Part shown: positions 54,696 through 61,318 of the stretch, in pieces | Numbering within the stretch: position 1 is the first letter of the stretch | Layout: every line of letters begins with the position of its first letter | Assembly (NCBI RefSeq): GCF_018698455.1 | Contig: NZ_JABIOQ010000022.1 | Coordinates: forward strand, 1-61,318 | Reading direction: 5' to 3' | From: Sulfurimonas sp. | GTDB lineage: Bacteria > Campylobacterota > Campylobacteria > Campylobacterales > Sulfurimonadaceae | Length of the DNA stretch: 61,318 nt | Made by a program: the position numbers and the translations under genes | Notes under the pieces: model-generated | Seen by the model: only the letters and a program-made list of their open reading frames with translations | Database searches by the model: none | What the model was told of the DNA's origin: nothing

Positions 54696-55098
54696 GTAGT
54701 AAAGCCATGTAGTTTTTCAAACTAGTTTTTGTTTCTTCATCAAAAGAATCAACATTTTTTCTATACTTGTAAGTCTCAAGATTATTTTGTAAATGCTCAT
54801 ATGCCTCTTGATGCTCTAAAGAATCATTTTGAAAACTTTGTGCATAGTAGGTAATGTCGTAAGCCGCTTTTTTTGCATCACTAAACTCCACTGCGTTTAA
54901 GAGTTTCAAATGCTCTTTTCTCAAACTAAATTTATTTCTATTTTTTATAAATCTTATGAGAGCAAAAATCAAGAGTGTAAAAAGAATCACTCCTACAATT
55001 ACAGTCACTATGAGATAGTACAAAGAGTATTCTGGTACATCTATTAGGGGTTTAATATCATGAAGGGGTATGTCAAATATTTCTGGTTTATGTTGCAT
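54688..55098 (-). CDS. Membrane protein, DUF4381-like
   Basis: 136 residues with one strong TM at about 28-50 and a helical cytoplasmic part (LRKEHLKLLNAVEFSDAKKAAYDITYYAQSF). The position between DUF58 and batA, the N-terminal IPLHDIKP motif and length fit DUF4381 proteins of Bat operons. Two bases from the DUF58 gene. Confidence 0.7.
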   Translation of the reverse strand: MQHKPEIFDIPLHDIKPLIDVPEYSLYYLIVTVIVGVILFTLLIFALIRFIKNRNKFSLRKEHLKLLNAVEFSDAKKAAYDITYYAQSFQNDSLEHQEAYEHLQNNLETYKYRKNVDSFDEETKTSLKNYMALLHV

Positions 55099-55100
55099 TA

Positions 55101-55931
55101 TTATTTTCCATCAAATAGTCTACGAAGTGCTACTGTAGGGTTCGAGTCTGTGTATACTTTTGTAAAACGCACCTGTTCACGTCTGAGTACCTTGAATAAT
55201 TCTCTATCGTGTGCTTGTACTTTTTGTGCATAAGTTTCTACACTTTTTGCATTAAAGTCACCTTCTAGGAGTGCTCCACTTTCGGGATCTACTAAAGAAG
55301 AAAAACCCATTTTTGGTGGTTTTTCTTCAAGGTGGTCACGCACTATGATTGCGATGATCTCATGTTTTCTTGCAAGTAGTTTAAAGTCTGGAATCTCAAA
55401 AAAATCCCCCACTATCAAAATAACAGACTTACGCTTGAGTCTTTTAAAAAGAGTGTCAGATAAAACTGAAAAGTCTACTTTTTGATTGAGTGCATTAAAC
55501 TTTAGAACCTCATCAACACTCTTTTGAATGTGACTTAGCTTTTTACTCGGTCTATTATGAGAGATCATCTTATCTGTAAAAATGTATGAACTGAGTAAGT
55601 CCCCATTTTTTATAGTTGAGTACCCAAGTAGTGCCACTAGCTCAGCAATTACTTCTTGTTTAAACTTCTTTGCTCCAAAATGAACACTTCCATTTAAAAC
55701 AGAAGCTATAACTATGTTAAGCTCTCTCTCTTCACGAAATATCTTTATGAATGGCTTTTGCATCTTCGCTGTGATATTCCAGTCAATATGACGGATATCA
55801 TCACCTGGTGCATATTCACGAAGCTCTATAAAGTCATAACCCTCACCATGAAATATAGAAGCATTGTTTCCAACCATTTCACTAAAGACTTGGCGACGAG
55901 CCTTGACTAGTATTTTTTGTAATTTACTCAT
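55101..55931 (-). CDS. DUF58 protein
   Basis: 276 residues. Motif YDFIELREYAPGDDIRHIDWNITAKMQKPFIKIFREERE is the DUF58 signature; the rest has a vWA-like fold with an altered MIDAS. No TM segment, so cytoplasmic. DUF58 genes almost always follow a MoxR ATPase gene, as here with 13 bases between. Confidence 0.9.
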   Translation of the reverse strand: MSKLQKILVKARRQVFSEMVGNNASIFHGEGYDFIELREYAPGDDIRHIDWNITAKMQKPFIKIFREERELNIVIASVLNGSVHFGAKKFKQEVIAELVALLGYSTIKNGDLLSSYIFTDKMISHNRPSKKLSHIQKSVDEVLKFNALNQKVDFSVLSDTLFKRLKRKSVILIVGDFFEIPDFKLLARKHEIIAIIVRDHLEEKPPKMGFSSLVDPESGALLEGDFNAKSVETYAQKVQAHDRELFKVLRREQVRFTKVYTDSNPTVALRRLFDGK

Positions 55932-55944
55932 AACTATCGCTTGA

Positions 55945-56892
55945 CTACGGTATCTTCACAGTCTCAAGAACTTTTTGAATCATCTCATCAGTAGTAACAC
56001 CTTCTGCCTCTGCTTCATATGTAAGCACTATACGGTGTCTCATTAACTCTTTTGCTATGTATGCAACGTCTACAGGTGTAACAAAATCTTTTCCTCGCAT
56101 AAATGCCATCGCTTTTACTGCTTTGAACATATCTATACTCACACGAGGAGATGCACCAAATTGTATGTACTCTGCTATGTCATCTAAACCATATGCACTT
56201 GGGTTTCTTGTTGCACTCACTAGCTCTATCATGTACTCTTCAACTTCCTCGTCAATATGAACACTTCTTACAGCCTCTTTAAGTTCTTCTAAATCATCTG
56301 GAGTAAGTACTGCATTTATCTCTTGTGAACTAGCACTTGATATACGACGAGCGATTTCTAGTTCTTCTTCTTTTGTGTTGTAATCAACAACAAGCTTTAA
56401 CATAAAACGGTCAAGTTGTGCTTCTGGAAGTTGGTAAACACCTTCTTGTTCTACTGGATTTTGAGTTGCCATAACGAAGAAAGGAGGTTCTAGTTTAAAA
56501 GTAGTGTCTCCTAAAGTCACTTGCTTTTCTTGCATAACTTCAAGAAGAGCAGATTGGACTTTTGCAGGTGCACGGTTAATCTCATCTGCTAGTAAAAGGT
56601 TTGTAAAAATAGGACCTTTTTTAATTTTAAACTGGTTGTTTTGTGGATCATAAATTTCTGCACCCAAAATGTCTGCAGGAAGTAAGTCAGGAGTAAACTG
56701 AGCACGTTTAAAGTTCAGACCTAAAGCTTGAGAAAGTGCATTCACTGTTGTAGTCTTTGCAAGACCAGGAACACCTTCTATAAGAATATGTCCCTCACAT
56801 AAAAGAGCTATTAGAAGAGAGTCTATCATTTTCTCTTGTCCTACAACAACTTTTGCAACTTCTTTTTTTACATTTTGTATTTTATTCATCAT
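55945..56892 (-). CDS. moxR: MoxR-family AAA+ ATPase
   Basis: 315 residues: Walker A EGVPGLAKTT, Walker B LLADEINRAPAK, sensor 1 FFVMATQNPVEQEG, arginine-finger region QLDRFML, and C-terminal lid. MoxR proteins act as chaperone-like ATPases that work on vWA partners, of which four are encoded here. ATG start at 56892 has a second ATG directly behind it. A 71-base gap separates it from the BatD copy 2 gene and may hold a promoter. Confidence 0.95.
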   Translation of the reverse strand: MMNKIQNVKKEVAKVVVGQEKMIDSLLIALLCEGHILIEGVPGLAKTTTVNALSQALGLNFKRAQFTPDLLPADILGAEIYDPQNNQFKIKKGPIFTNLLLADEINRAPAKVQSALLEVMQEKQVTLGDTTFKLEPPFFVMATQNPVEQEGVYQLPEAQLDRFMLKLVVDYNTKEEELEIARRISSASSQEINAVLTPDDLEELKEAVRSVHIDEEVEEYMIELVSATRNPSAYGLDDIAEYIQFGASPRVSIDMFKAVKAMAFMRGKDFVTPVDVAYIAKELMRHRIVLTYEAEAEGVTTDEMIQKVLETVKIP

Positions 56893-56963
56893 TTTCTAAC
56901 AAACCTTTTTTTTAATCGTTTAATTATAATCTTTTGGAGTAAATAGTTATTAAATATCTAAAC

Positions 56964-58073
56964 CTAGTACCTTTTCAATACTTCTTTTTTTGCTTTACCC
57001 AGAGAATTAAACTCATCTGAGTCTATCTTTGAAATTATCTCATTATACTTTGTTGCATCTTCTAAGACAAGAAAAAAATTCAACTCTTTGAAACTTTTCA
57101 TATTTTCTACCTTTCTCTCAAATATATCTCTTTCGCTCAATGAAGTCACATTTTTTTTAAATTTTATTTTACCAAGTAAAAAACCAAGAATAAAAACTAA
57201 AGCATAGTAAAGATAGTCGCTTTTAAACTCAAAGCTATTCTTCTTTTCATCTAATAACTCTTCTTTTTTATAGAGTGCTTTTTCTACTGTCACATCAATA
57301 CTATCCATATGTAAAGTTGTTAATCTCTTTACCTCTAGGTCAAAATACTCCAAATCAAAACTAGGAATACTAAAATTCTTTTGGGCTACAAAGGCAAACT
57401 TTTTACTCCACCTACCCTCATAACCAGATTTAGTAAGTGCAACATCTAGTGTTGTGTCTCGAGCAAAAACTTTTACACCATCTAATTTGTATAATATTTC
57501 GGGAATCTCTGAAAAATCTGCATTACCCTTTAAGATAAATTCTAAATGATACGGTTCATAAGCCTTAATATTTTGTGTATCTTTATTTGTTATAAGTTCA
57601 AGTTTACCCACAACATTACTCATAGAGTCTTTTACATCTATTGTTATTGCTTCATGTTTTATTATTTTGAGGGTAAATTCTTCATAGTCAATATTATCTC
57701 GTCCCAAAACAGTATTTTCTATAGAGTCTTTGTTTGTCTTTTTCATTCTTGCATTAAGTTTTAGTTTAAATGGACCAGCTTTTTTTATAAAAAGAACAAA
57801 CTCAAACTCATTTATTTTTTTCCCGTCTATTATTTTTTCATCTTCTCTGAGAACTTCTAGTCTATACTCTGGGGTATCCGCCTCTTCTTTAAACTCAACT
57901 CCATATAAACTTGCCTTATCCTTGAATTTGCAAATATACTTTAAGTAAATAGCCTCATTTGTATGTGCCGTTTTACTATAATCGTTGAGGCTCCATGTAT
58001 AATCTACAGCATAAAGTTCTATGCTTAAAAACATACTTATTATTACAAATATTTTACCAAGGTTTTTTTTCAT
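56964..58073 (-). CDS. BatD-like protein (copy 2)
   Basis: 369 residues, signal peptide (MKKNLGKIFVIISMFLSIELYA), Ig-like beta domains and one TM near 285-305, then a short charged tail. Shorter than copy 1 and diverged, but FAFVAQKNFSIPSFDLEYFD parallels LVFVGDNNFTIPSFKLEFFN in copy 1. Start overlaps the previous gene by 20 bases, in the same way as in copy 1. Confidence 0.78.
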   Translation of the reverse strand: MKKNLGKIFVIISMFLSIELYAVDYTWSLNDYSKTAHTNEAIYLKYICKFKDKASLYGVEFKEEADTPEYRLEVLREDEKIIDGKKINEFEFVLFIKKAGPFKLKLNARMKKTNKDSIENTVLGRDNIDYEEFTLKIIKHEAITIDVKDSMSNVVGKLELITNKDTQNIKAYEPYHLEFILKGNADFSEIPEILYKLDGVKVFARDTTLDVALTKSGYEGRWSKKFAFVAQKNFSIPSFDLEYFDLEVKRLTTLHMDSIDVTVEKALYKKEELLDEKKNSFEFKSDYLYYALVFILGFLLGKIKFKKNVTSLSERDIFERKVENMKSFKELNFFLVLEDATKYNEIISKIDSDEFNSLGKAKKEVLKRY

Positions 58074-59499
58074 CTATTTTCCTTACATTTATAAGTTCAT
58101 ATTGTTTGGAACTTAGTTTTGCCTTTCCTGAATTAAGATCTATTTGTGAGGCCTGTTTACTCTTCTTACCCTTGTTCTTTTCACCACCACTCGTAGAGCT
58201 ACTAACTTTCATATTAGAGCTTCCTCCACTATCACTTTTTTTAGAGTTTTCTCTTTTTTTCGCCAAGTCTTTTTTATGCTTTGCTTTTTGCTGACCAGTA
58301 CTCATCTCTCGTCTCTCACGAACACCCTTAATATACTGCATGTTTTCATCCGCTTCTTTAGTATAAACAAGGGTCAAGGATTTTATAAAGTACTCTCTCG
58401 CTTTTGCAAATTTTTGCATTCTTATGAGCGCGTTCCCACAGTTATAGTAGACATTTGCTTTCACACTAGCCTTATGAGACTCTACACTCTTAAACATCTC
58501 CAAAGCCTTCTCATACTCACCCTCTTCATAAAGCAAAACAGCTTTCTCATAAAGAACTCTATTCTCATCTTTTATAATGTCTAAAACATTTGCGTTTAAT
58601 GTTATTCCAAAAAATAACAAGAGAGCTAGAATATACTTCTTTAAAGTAGTCACTCCGACTAAAAATATCACTATCGCCAACAGTACAAAATAATAAAAGA
58701 GTTCTATGTTTTGTACAACTACGACATTTGACTTATACTCCGCGTTTGACTGTGAGTCCAAAGCAGATAAGATCTCATCTATATCGTGAGAATAAACACC
58801 ACCACTTTTTGAACATATGAGAGAAATAGCACTATTTTTTCTACTGACGACTATGTCTCCTAGTTCATCAGTTAAAAGCTCACCTTTTGCATCTTTAAGC
58901 GTTGACCCAATATTTGTCGCTAACATTAGAACATTGACTATAAGATGGTTCTCTTTTGCATATAAGGCTTCCTCTACATACTCAAACTCATCTGCACCAT
59001 CGGTGAGAAGTATCACACTCACATCTCTTGAATGTGACATTTTTCTAGCTAAACGCAAGGCTGGCATCACAGCACTACCTTTGGTAATAATAAATTTTTC
59101 ATCTATAGCATTAAAAAGATGAAGTAAAAGTTCACTGTCTTGGGTTAAAGGAGAAAGGATAATGGCATTTGTTGTAAATCCCAGTACTCCAAAACGATTT
59201 TGTGTTTTTGACCTTACAAGATTAGTTAAAACCTCTTTAGCAAACTCTAATCGTGTTGGCGATATATCTGTCGCCTTCATGGAGTAAGAAAGATCTACAC
59301 CTATTATGACATCACCTAACACTTCTTGTGACTCTACTGGTGTCTGTTCAATAACCGGACGGCTCAAGGCAAAAATAATAAATAAAAAACTTATCATATA
59401 AGCATATGAACGAAAGCCTATACTTTTAAAATCATTTTTTATAAAAATTGCGACTATAAAGAGAACAAGCCAAAAATACTCAGGATTTAAAAAACTCAT
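58054..59499 (-). CDS. vWA-TPR membrane protein (copy 2)
   Basis: 481 residues: N-terminal hydrophobic segments, vWA (about 65-245) with MIDAS DLSYS (GVDLSYSMKATD) and LLTDGADEF, TM about 265-300, TPR-like repeats (about 305-390), a Lys/Ser/Gly-rich tract (about 395-450) and the end KKPW. Same layout as batB but with a shorter low-complexity part. Overlaps the vWA gene before it by four bases. Confidence 0.85.
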   Translation of the reverse strand: MSFLNPEYFWLVLFIVAIFIKNDFKSIGFRSYAYMISFLFIIFALSRPVIEQTPVESQEVLGDVIIGVDLSYSMKATDISPTRLEFAKEVLTNLVRSKTQNRFGVLGFTTNAIILSPLTQDSELLLHLFNAIDEKFIITKGSAVMPALRLARKMSHSRDVSVILLTDGADEFEYVEEALYAKENHLIVNVLMLATNIGSTLKDAKGELLTDELGDIVVSRKNSAISLICSKSGGVYSHDIDEILSALDSQSNAEYKSNVVVVQNIELFYYFVLLAIVIFLVGVTTLKKYILALLLFFGITLNANVLDIIKDENRVLYEKAVLLYEEGEYEKALEMFKSVESHKASVKANVYYNCGNALIRMQKFAKAREYFIKSLTLVYTKEADENMQYIKGVRERREMSTGQQKAKHKKDLAKKRENSKKSDSGGSSNMKVSSSTSGGEKNKGKKSKQASQIDLNSGKAKLSSKQYELINVRKIDEKKPW

Positions 59500-60410
59500 T
59501 TTTTTAACTCCTTATAGAGTAATAAAAGTAAAAAGAGAGAAGCCAAAAGTAAGAGGGCTTGAAAATAATAATCTTTTTCTTTATACTCTTTTGAACTAAT
59601 TTTTGAGGATTCTAACTTGTCAATTGCATTATAAACACTCTGTAAGTCTTTTGCACTTGGAGCGTTGTAGTAAACTCCGCCCGTCTCTTTTGCTATCTCT
59701 CTCATTAAACCGGAATCTGCTTCGCCTATGCCTATAGTATATATTTTAATGTTTGCACTCTTCGCTAAGGCTGTTGCATCTTTTGGAGAGATTCGACCGC
59801 TATTGTGTTCACCATCACTTAGTAGTATCATCACCCTGCTCTTCGCCTTGGAAAATTCAAATGACCTCACACCCATAGCTATTGCTTCACCTATAGCTGT
59901 GTTTTGTCCAGCCATACCTTGAGTCAGATACTCAAGCATATCTGCAACAATTTCTTTTTCATAAGTAATAGGTGAAGCTATAAATGCGAAGTCACCATAA
60001 AGGACCACCCCAACATTATCACTGCTTCTATTGAGTATAAACTCTTTTGCTATCATTTTACTCAAAGCAAAACGCGATAAACGCTCACCACCTGAAAGTT
60101 CATCATCCCTGTCAAAACCACTTGCATTCATAGAACCACTTGCGTCTATTCCAAGAACTATATCTTTACCAAATCTATTTAATGGGTTAGACTTGTCTAC
60201 TATAATTGGCGAAGACAAGGCTATGCATAATAGTATAAATATAATGACCTTTACAATCCACTCTAATTTAAAAAAGCTCTTCTTTACAGATAAAAACTGT
60301 AAGTGGACAAAGTACTTTTGCATCTTAAACTCTTTACAACGAATGAGACAAAAAATGATAGGTAATAACAATAATATTAAAAATGGATACTCAAAACTAT
60401 AATAATTCAT
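59496..60410 (-). CDS. vWA membrane protein (copy 2)
   Basis: 304 residues: hydrophobic N-terminus (about 6-22, 52-70), vWA (about 83-265) with MIDAS DASGS (GIDASGSMNASG) and LLSDGEHNSG, C-terminal TM (about 280-300). First gene of the minus-strand cluster. Equivalent to the 53769 gene (SFEYPFLILLLLPIIFCL versus AFPYLALLIIPFIFCAYF at the N-termini). Confidence 0.87.
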   Translation of the reverse strand: MNYYSFEYPFLILLLLPIIFCLIRCKEFKMQKYFVHLQFLSVKKSFFKLEWIVKVIIFILLCIALSSPIIVDKSNPLNRFGKDIVLGIDASGSMNASGFDRDDELSGGERLSRFALSKMIAKEFILNRSSDNVGVVLYGDFAFIASPITYEKEIVADMLEYLTQGMAGQNTAIGEAIAMGVRSFEFSKAKSRVMILLSDGEHNSGRISPKDATALAKSANIKIYTIGIGEADSGLMREIAKETGGVYYNAPSAKDLQSVYNAIDKLESSKISSKEYKEKDYYFQALLLLASLFLLLLLYKELKK

Positions 60411-60495
60411 ATCTCTTATTTTAGCTAATAAACCTTATAGGCATTGTGCTCTTTGGCATCATTTTACAAAATATTTAAATTCATTACTATTGTTC

Positions 60496-60524
60496 TTGAC
60501 TTATCAAACCTATTTGTCTATAAT
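60496..60524 (+). promoter_or_regulatory. Sigma-70 promoter of the tRNA genes
   Basis: TTGACT (60496-60501), 17-base spacer, TATAAT (60519-60524), followed 28 bases later by the tRNA-Lys gene. The best housekeeping promoter in the window. Confidence 0.85.
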
Positions 60525-60551
60525 TTCGACCTCTTAACATTAAGAGATTAA

Positions 60552-60627
60552 GTCTTGTTAGCTCAGCTGGTAGAGCACGTCACTTTTAATGATGTGGCCG
60601 ATGGTTCGAATCCATCACAGGACACCA
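60552..60627 (+). tRNA. tRNA-Lys (anticodon UUU)
   Basis: 76 bases including encoded CCA. Acceptor stem GTCTTGT/ACAGGAC with two G-U pairs, D arm GCTC/GAGC, anticodon stem CGTCA/TGATG around CTTTTAA, and T arm GATGG-TTCGAAT-CCATC. It is a substrate of the MnmA enzyme encoded at 162. Confidence 0.95.
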
Positions 60628-60643
60628 TTTCCAAAATATTTGT

Positions 60644-60718
60644 GGCCCCGTCGTCTAGCGGTTAGGATCCATGGTTTTCATCCATGTCACAGGAGTTCAA
60701 TTCTCCTCGGGGTCACCA
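60644..60718 (+). tRNA. tRNA-Glu (anticodon UUC)
   Basis: 75 bases with encoded CCA. Acceptor stem GGCCCCG/CGGGGTC, anticodon stem CATGG/CCATG around TTTTCAT, T arm GGAG-TTCAATT-CTCC. It lies 16 bases behind tRNA-Lys in the same transcript. Confidence 0.95.
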
Positions 60719-60856
60719 CTCAATCAACCTATTTTAGGCACTTCCCTACTTTAAGAATACAAACGGTCTCACTTTAGGTCTCATAAATTTCACAATAATA
60801 TTACAAACTCACCCTACTTTCTTTAATACCTGTTTCTATATAAAAGGGTATAACTT

Positions 60857-60872
60857 CTCGGGGGTCACCACT
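60857..60872 (+). repeat. Duplicated 3' end of tRNA-Glu
   Basis: GGGGTCACCACT (60861-60872) repeats the tRNA-Glu 3' end at 60709-60720 exactly; with one extra G the match extends back to CTCGGGG. About 150 bases of AT-rich DNA without a gene separate the copies. Such a repeat is what integration at a tRNA 3' end, or a partial tRNA duplication, leaves behind. Confidence 0.6.
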
Positions 60873-60940
60873 TCACAAAAACCTTACACACTTACTTTCA
60901 AACACTAATAAATTATTTATTACTACAAGTTTTTACTACT

Positions 60941-61190
60941 TTAAAATTTAATTGTAATAGTACGCTCTTCTTTAAAGACTTTATCAAGAATATTTACTTC
61001 CTTTAATGCTAGTCTGCACCCTGCTATAACAGTATCTTCTTGTTTATCAGCTATATTAAGTGAACTACTTGAAACTATATCTTTATCAATCAAAAAACAT
61101 TTTCTAGCACCACTTTTTAAGAAGACCCTTTTTATTATAGTCCTGTCAAACTCTTTCATTCCAGGCGCAATAGCTACAATGCAAAAAACG
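60941..61190 (-). pseudogene. Truncated MreB/actin-like gene fragment
   Basis: The minus-strand frame encodes, after about 26 residues read from insertion-sequence DNA, IAPGMKEFDRTIIKRVFLKS followed by GARKCFLIDKDI. This parallels the MreB segment (V)PSG(I/A)TxxE(K/R)RAxxxxAxxxGAREVxLIEEP. The N-terminal part and phosphate loop are missing and the rest, to KEERTITIKF, is short. The gene seems cut by the insertion element at about 61190. Family call is tentative. Confidence 0.4.
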
Positions 61191-61197
61191 GAGCAAA

Positions 61198-61318
61198 TCG
61201 GACACCTATGACACTTCAGTTCGGACACCCATGACAGTTTCATTCGGACAGTGATAACGGAAATGAATCGGACGCTTTGGTCTAAAAACCGTCAAGAAAG
61301 AAAAATTTAAGAAAGGGA
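61198..61318. mobile_element. Terminal region of an insertion sequence (IS21-like), continues beyond window
   Basis: The repeats TCGGACACCTATGACA (61198), TCGGACACCCATGACA (61221) and TCGGACAGTGATAACG (61244) are spaced exactly 23 bases apart, and a fourth partial TCGGACG follows at 61268. Multiple transposase-binding repeats with this TCGGACA/TGACA look are typical of IS21-family ends. No transposase is inside the window, so family is inferred from the end only. Confidence 0.5.

Noticed and set aside
60589-60777. Open frame across the tRNA pair
   Set aside because: It reads through two well-folded tRNA genes and has no protein features.
1-61318. CRISPR arrays, rRNA genes, prophage structural genes
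   Set aside because: No regularly spaced repeats with unique spacers, no rRNA-like blocks and no phage genes seen; the 23-base-spaced repeats at 61198 are too few and belong to an IS end.

Overview
The window reads as a chromosomal segment of an AT-rich Campylobacterota (epsilonproteobacterium), most likely a marine Sulfurimonas-type organism. Evidence: a FliY/FliM/FliA/FlhG/FlhF flagellar cluster in the order familiar from Campylobacter, a CosR/HsrA regulator whose DNA-binding half closely resembles Helicobacter HP1043, an aminofutalosine-deaminase-like gene (futalosine menaquinone route), and tightly packed operons with 1-4 base overlaps.

Layout. 1-8064 (minus): mnmA, a LOG-family gene, then fliY-fliM-fliA-(membrane protein)-flhG-flhF-folK-aroQ. 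8206-10294 (plus): mqnX-like, sppA. 10330-21945 (minus): a housekeeping run (xseA, menaquinone methyltransferase, ribD, rimP-rbfA-infB-ylxR, thrB, tsaB, lpxC, M23 peptidase, DHH-like protein). 21973-26484 (minus): flhB, a secreted LPP20/DUF4384 protein, a secreted caspase-like protease carrying a DUF1566 (Lcl) domain, a broken avd gene and a second DUF1566 protein. 26486-27633 (minus): two tandem toxin-antitoxin pairs, one lying on a decayed copy of the nadC 3' end. 27671-29481 (minus): nadC-nadA. 29585-34466 (plus): plsY, folB, cosR/hsrA with an adjacent histidine kinase, ferredoxin, ppx. 34463-40443: bamA, apbE, and a porin/FMN-binding protein/two membrane-protein operon behind a Fur-like box. 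40654: tyrA. 41525-50519: a chitin locus. 50530-60410 (minus): a large MoxR/DUF58/von Willebrand factor A (Bat/aerotolerance-type) cluster with two copies of the vWA / vWA-TPR / BatD trio. 60496-60718: tRNA-Lys and tRNA-Glu, followed by a duplicated tRNA-Glu 3' end, a truncated gene and the end of an insertion sequence that runs off the window.

Two results stand out. (1) The two DUF1566 genes contain a pair of regions with the signature of diversity-generating retroelement (DGR) variable regions. A 36-base identical anchor is followed by 94 gap-free columns holding 28 differences. Eleven codons differ at both first and second positions while their third base (C or T) never changes, as expected when AAY template codons are adenine-mutagenised. 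A truncated avd accessory gene lies directly behind one of them, but no reverse transcriptase is visible here. One of the two targets is a caspase-like protease. (2) A compact chitin locus: a secreted GH18-(CBM5/12)x3-GH19 chitinase, a lipoprotein with CBM5/12-like modules, an OmpR-type response regulator, a porin, a small periplasmic binding protein, a lone receiver and a histidine kinase. Three promoters in this locus share the same 16-base box (TTCAT-6-TTCAT), each placed exactly 11 bases before a -10-like hexamer, which argues for one regulon driven by a winged-helix response regulator.
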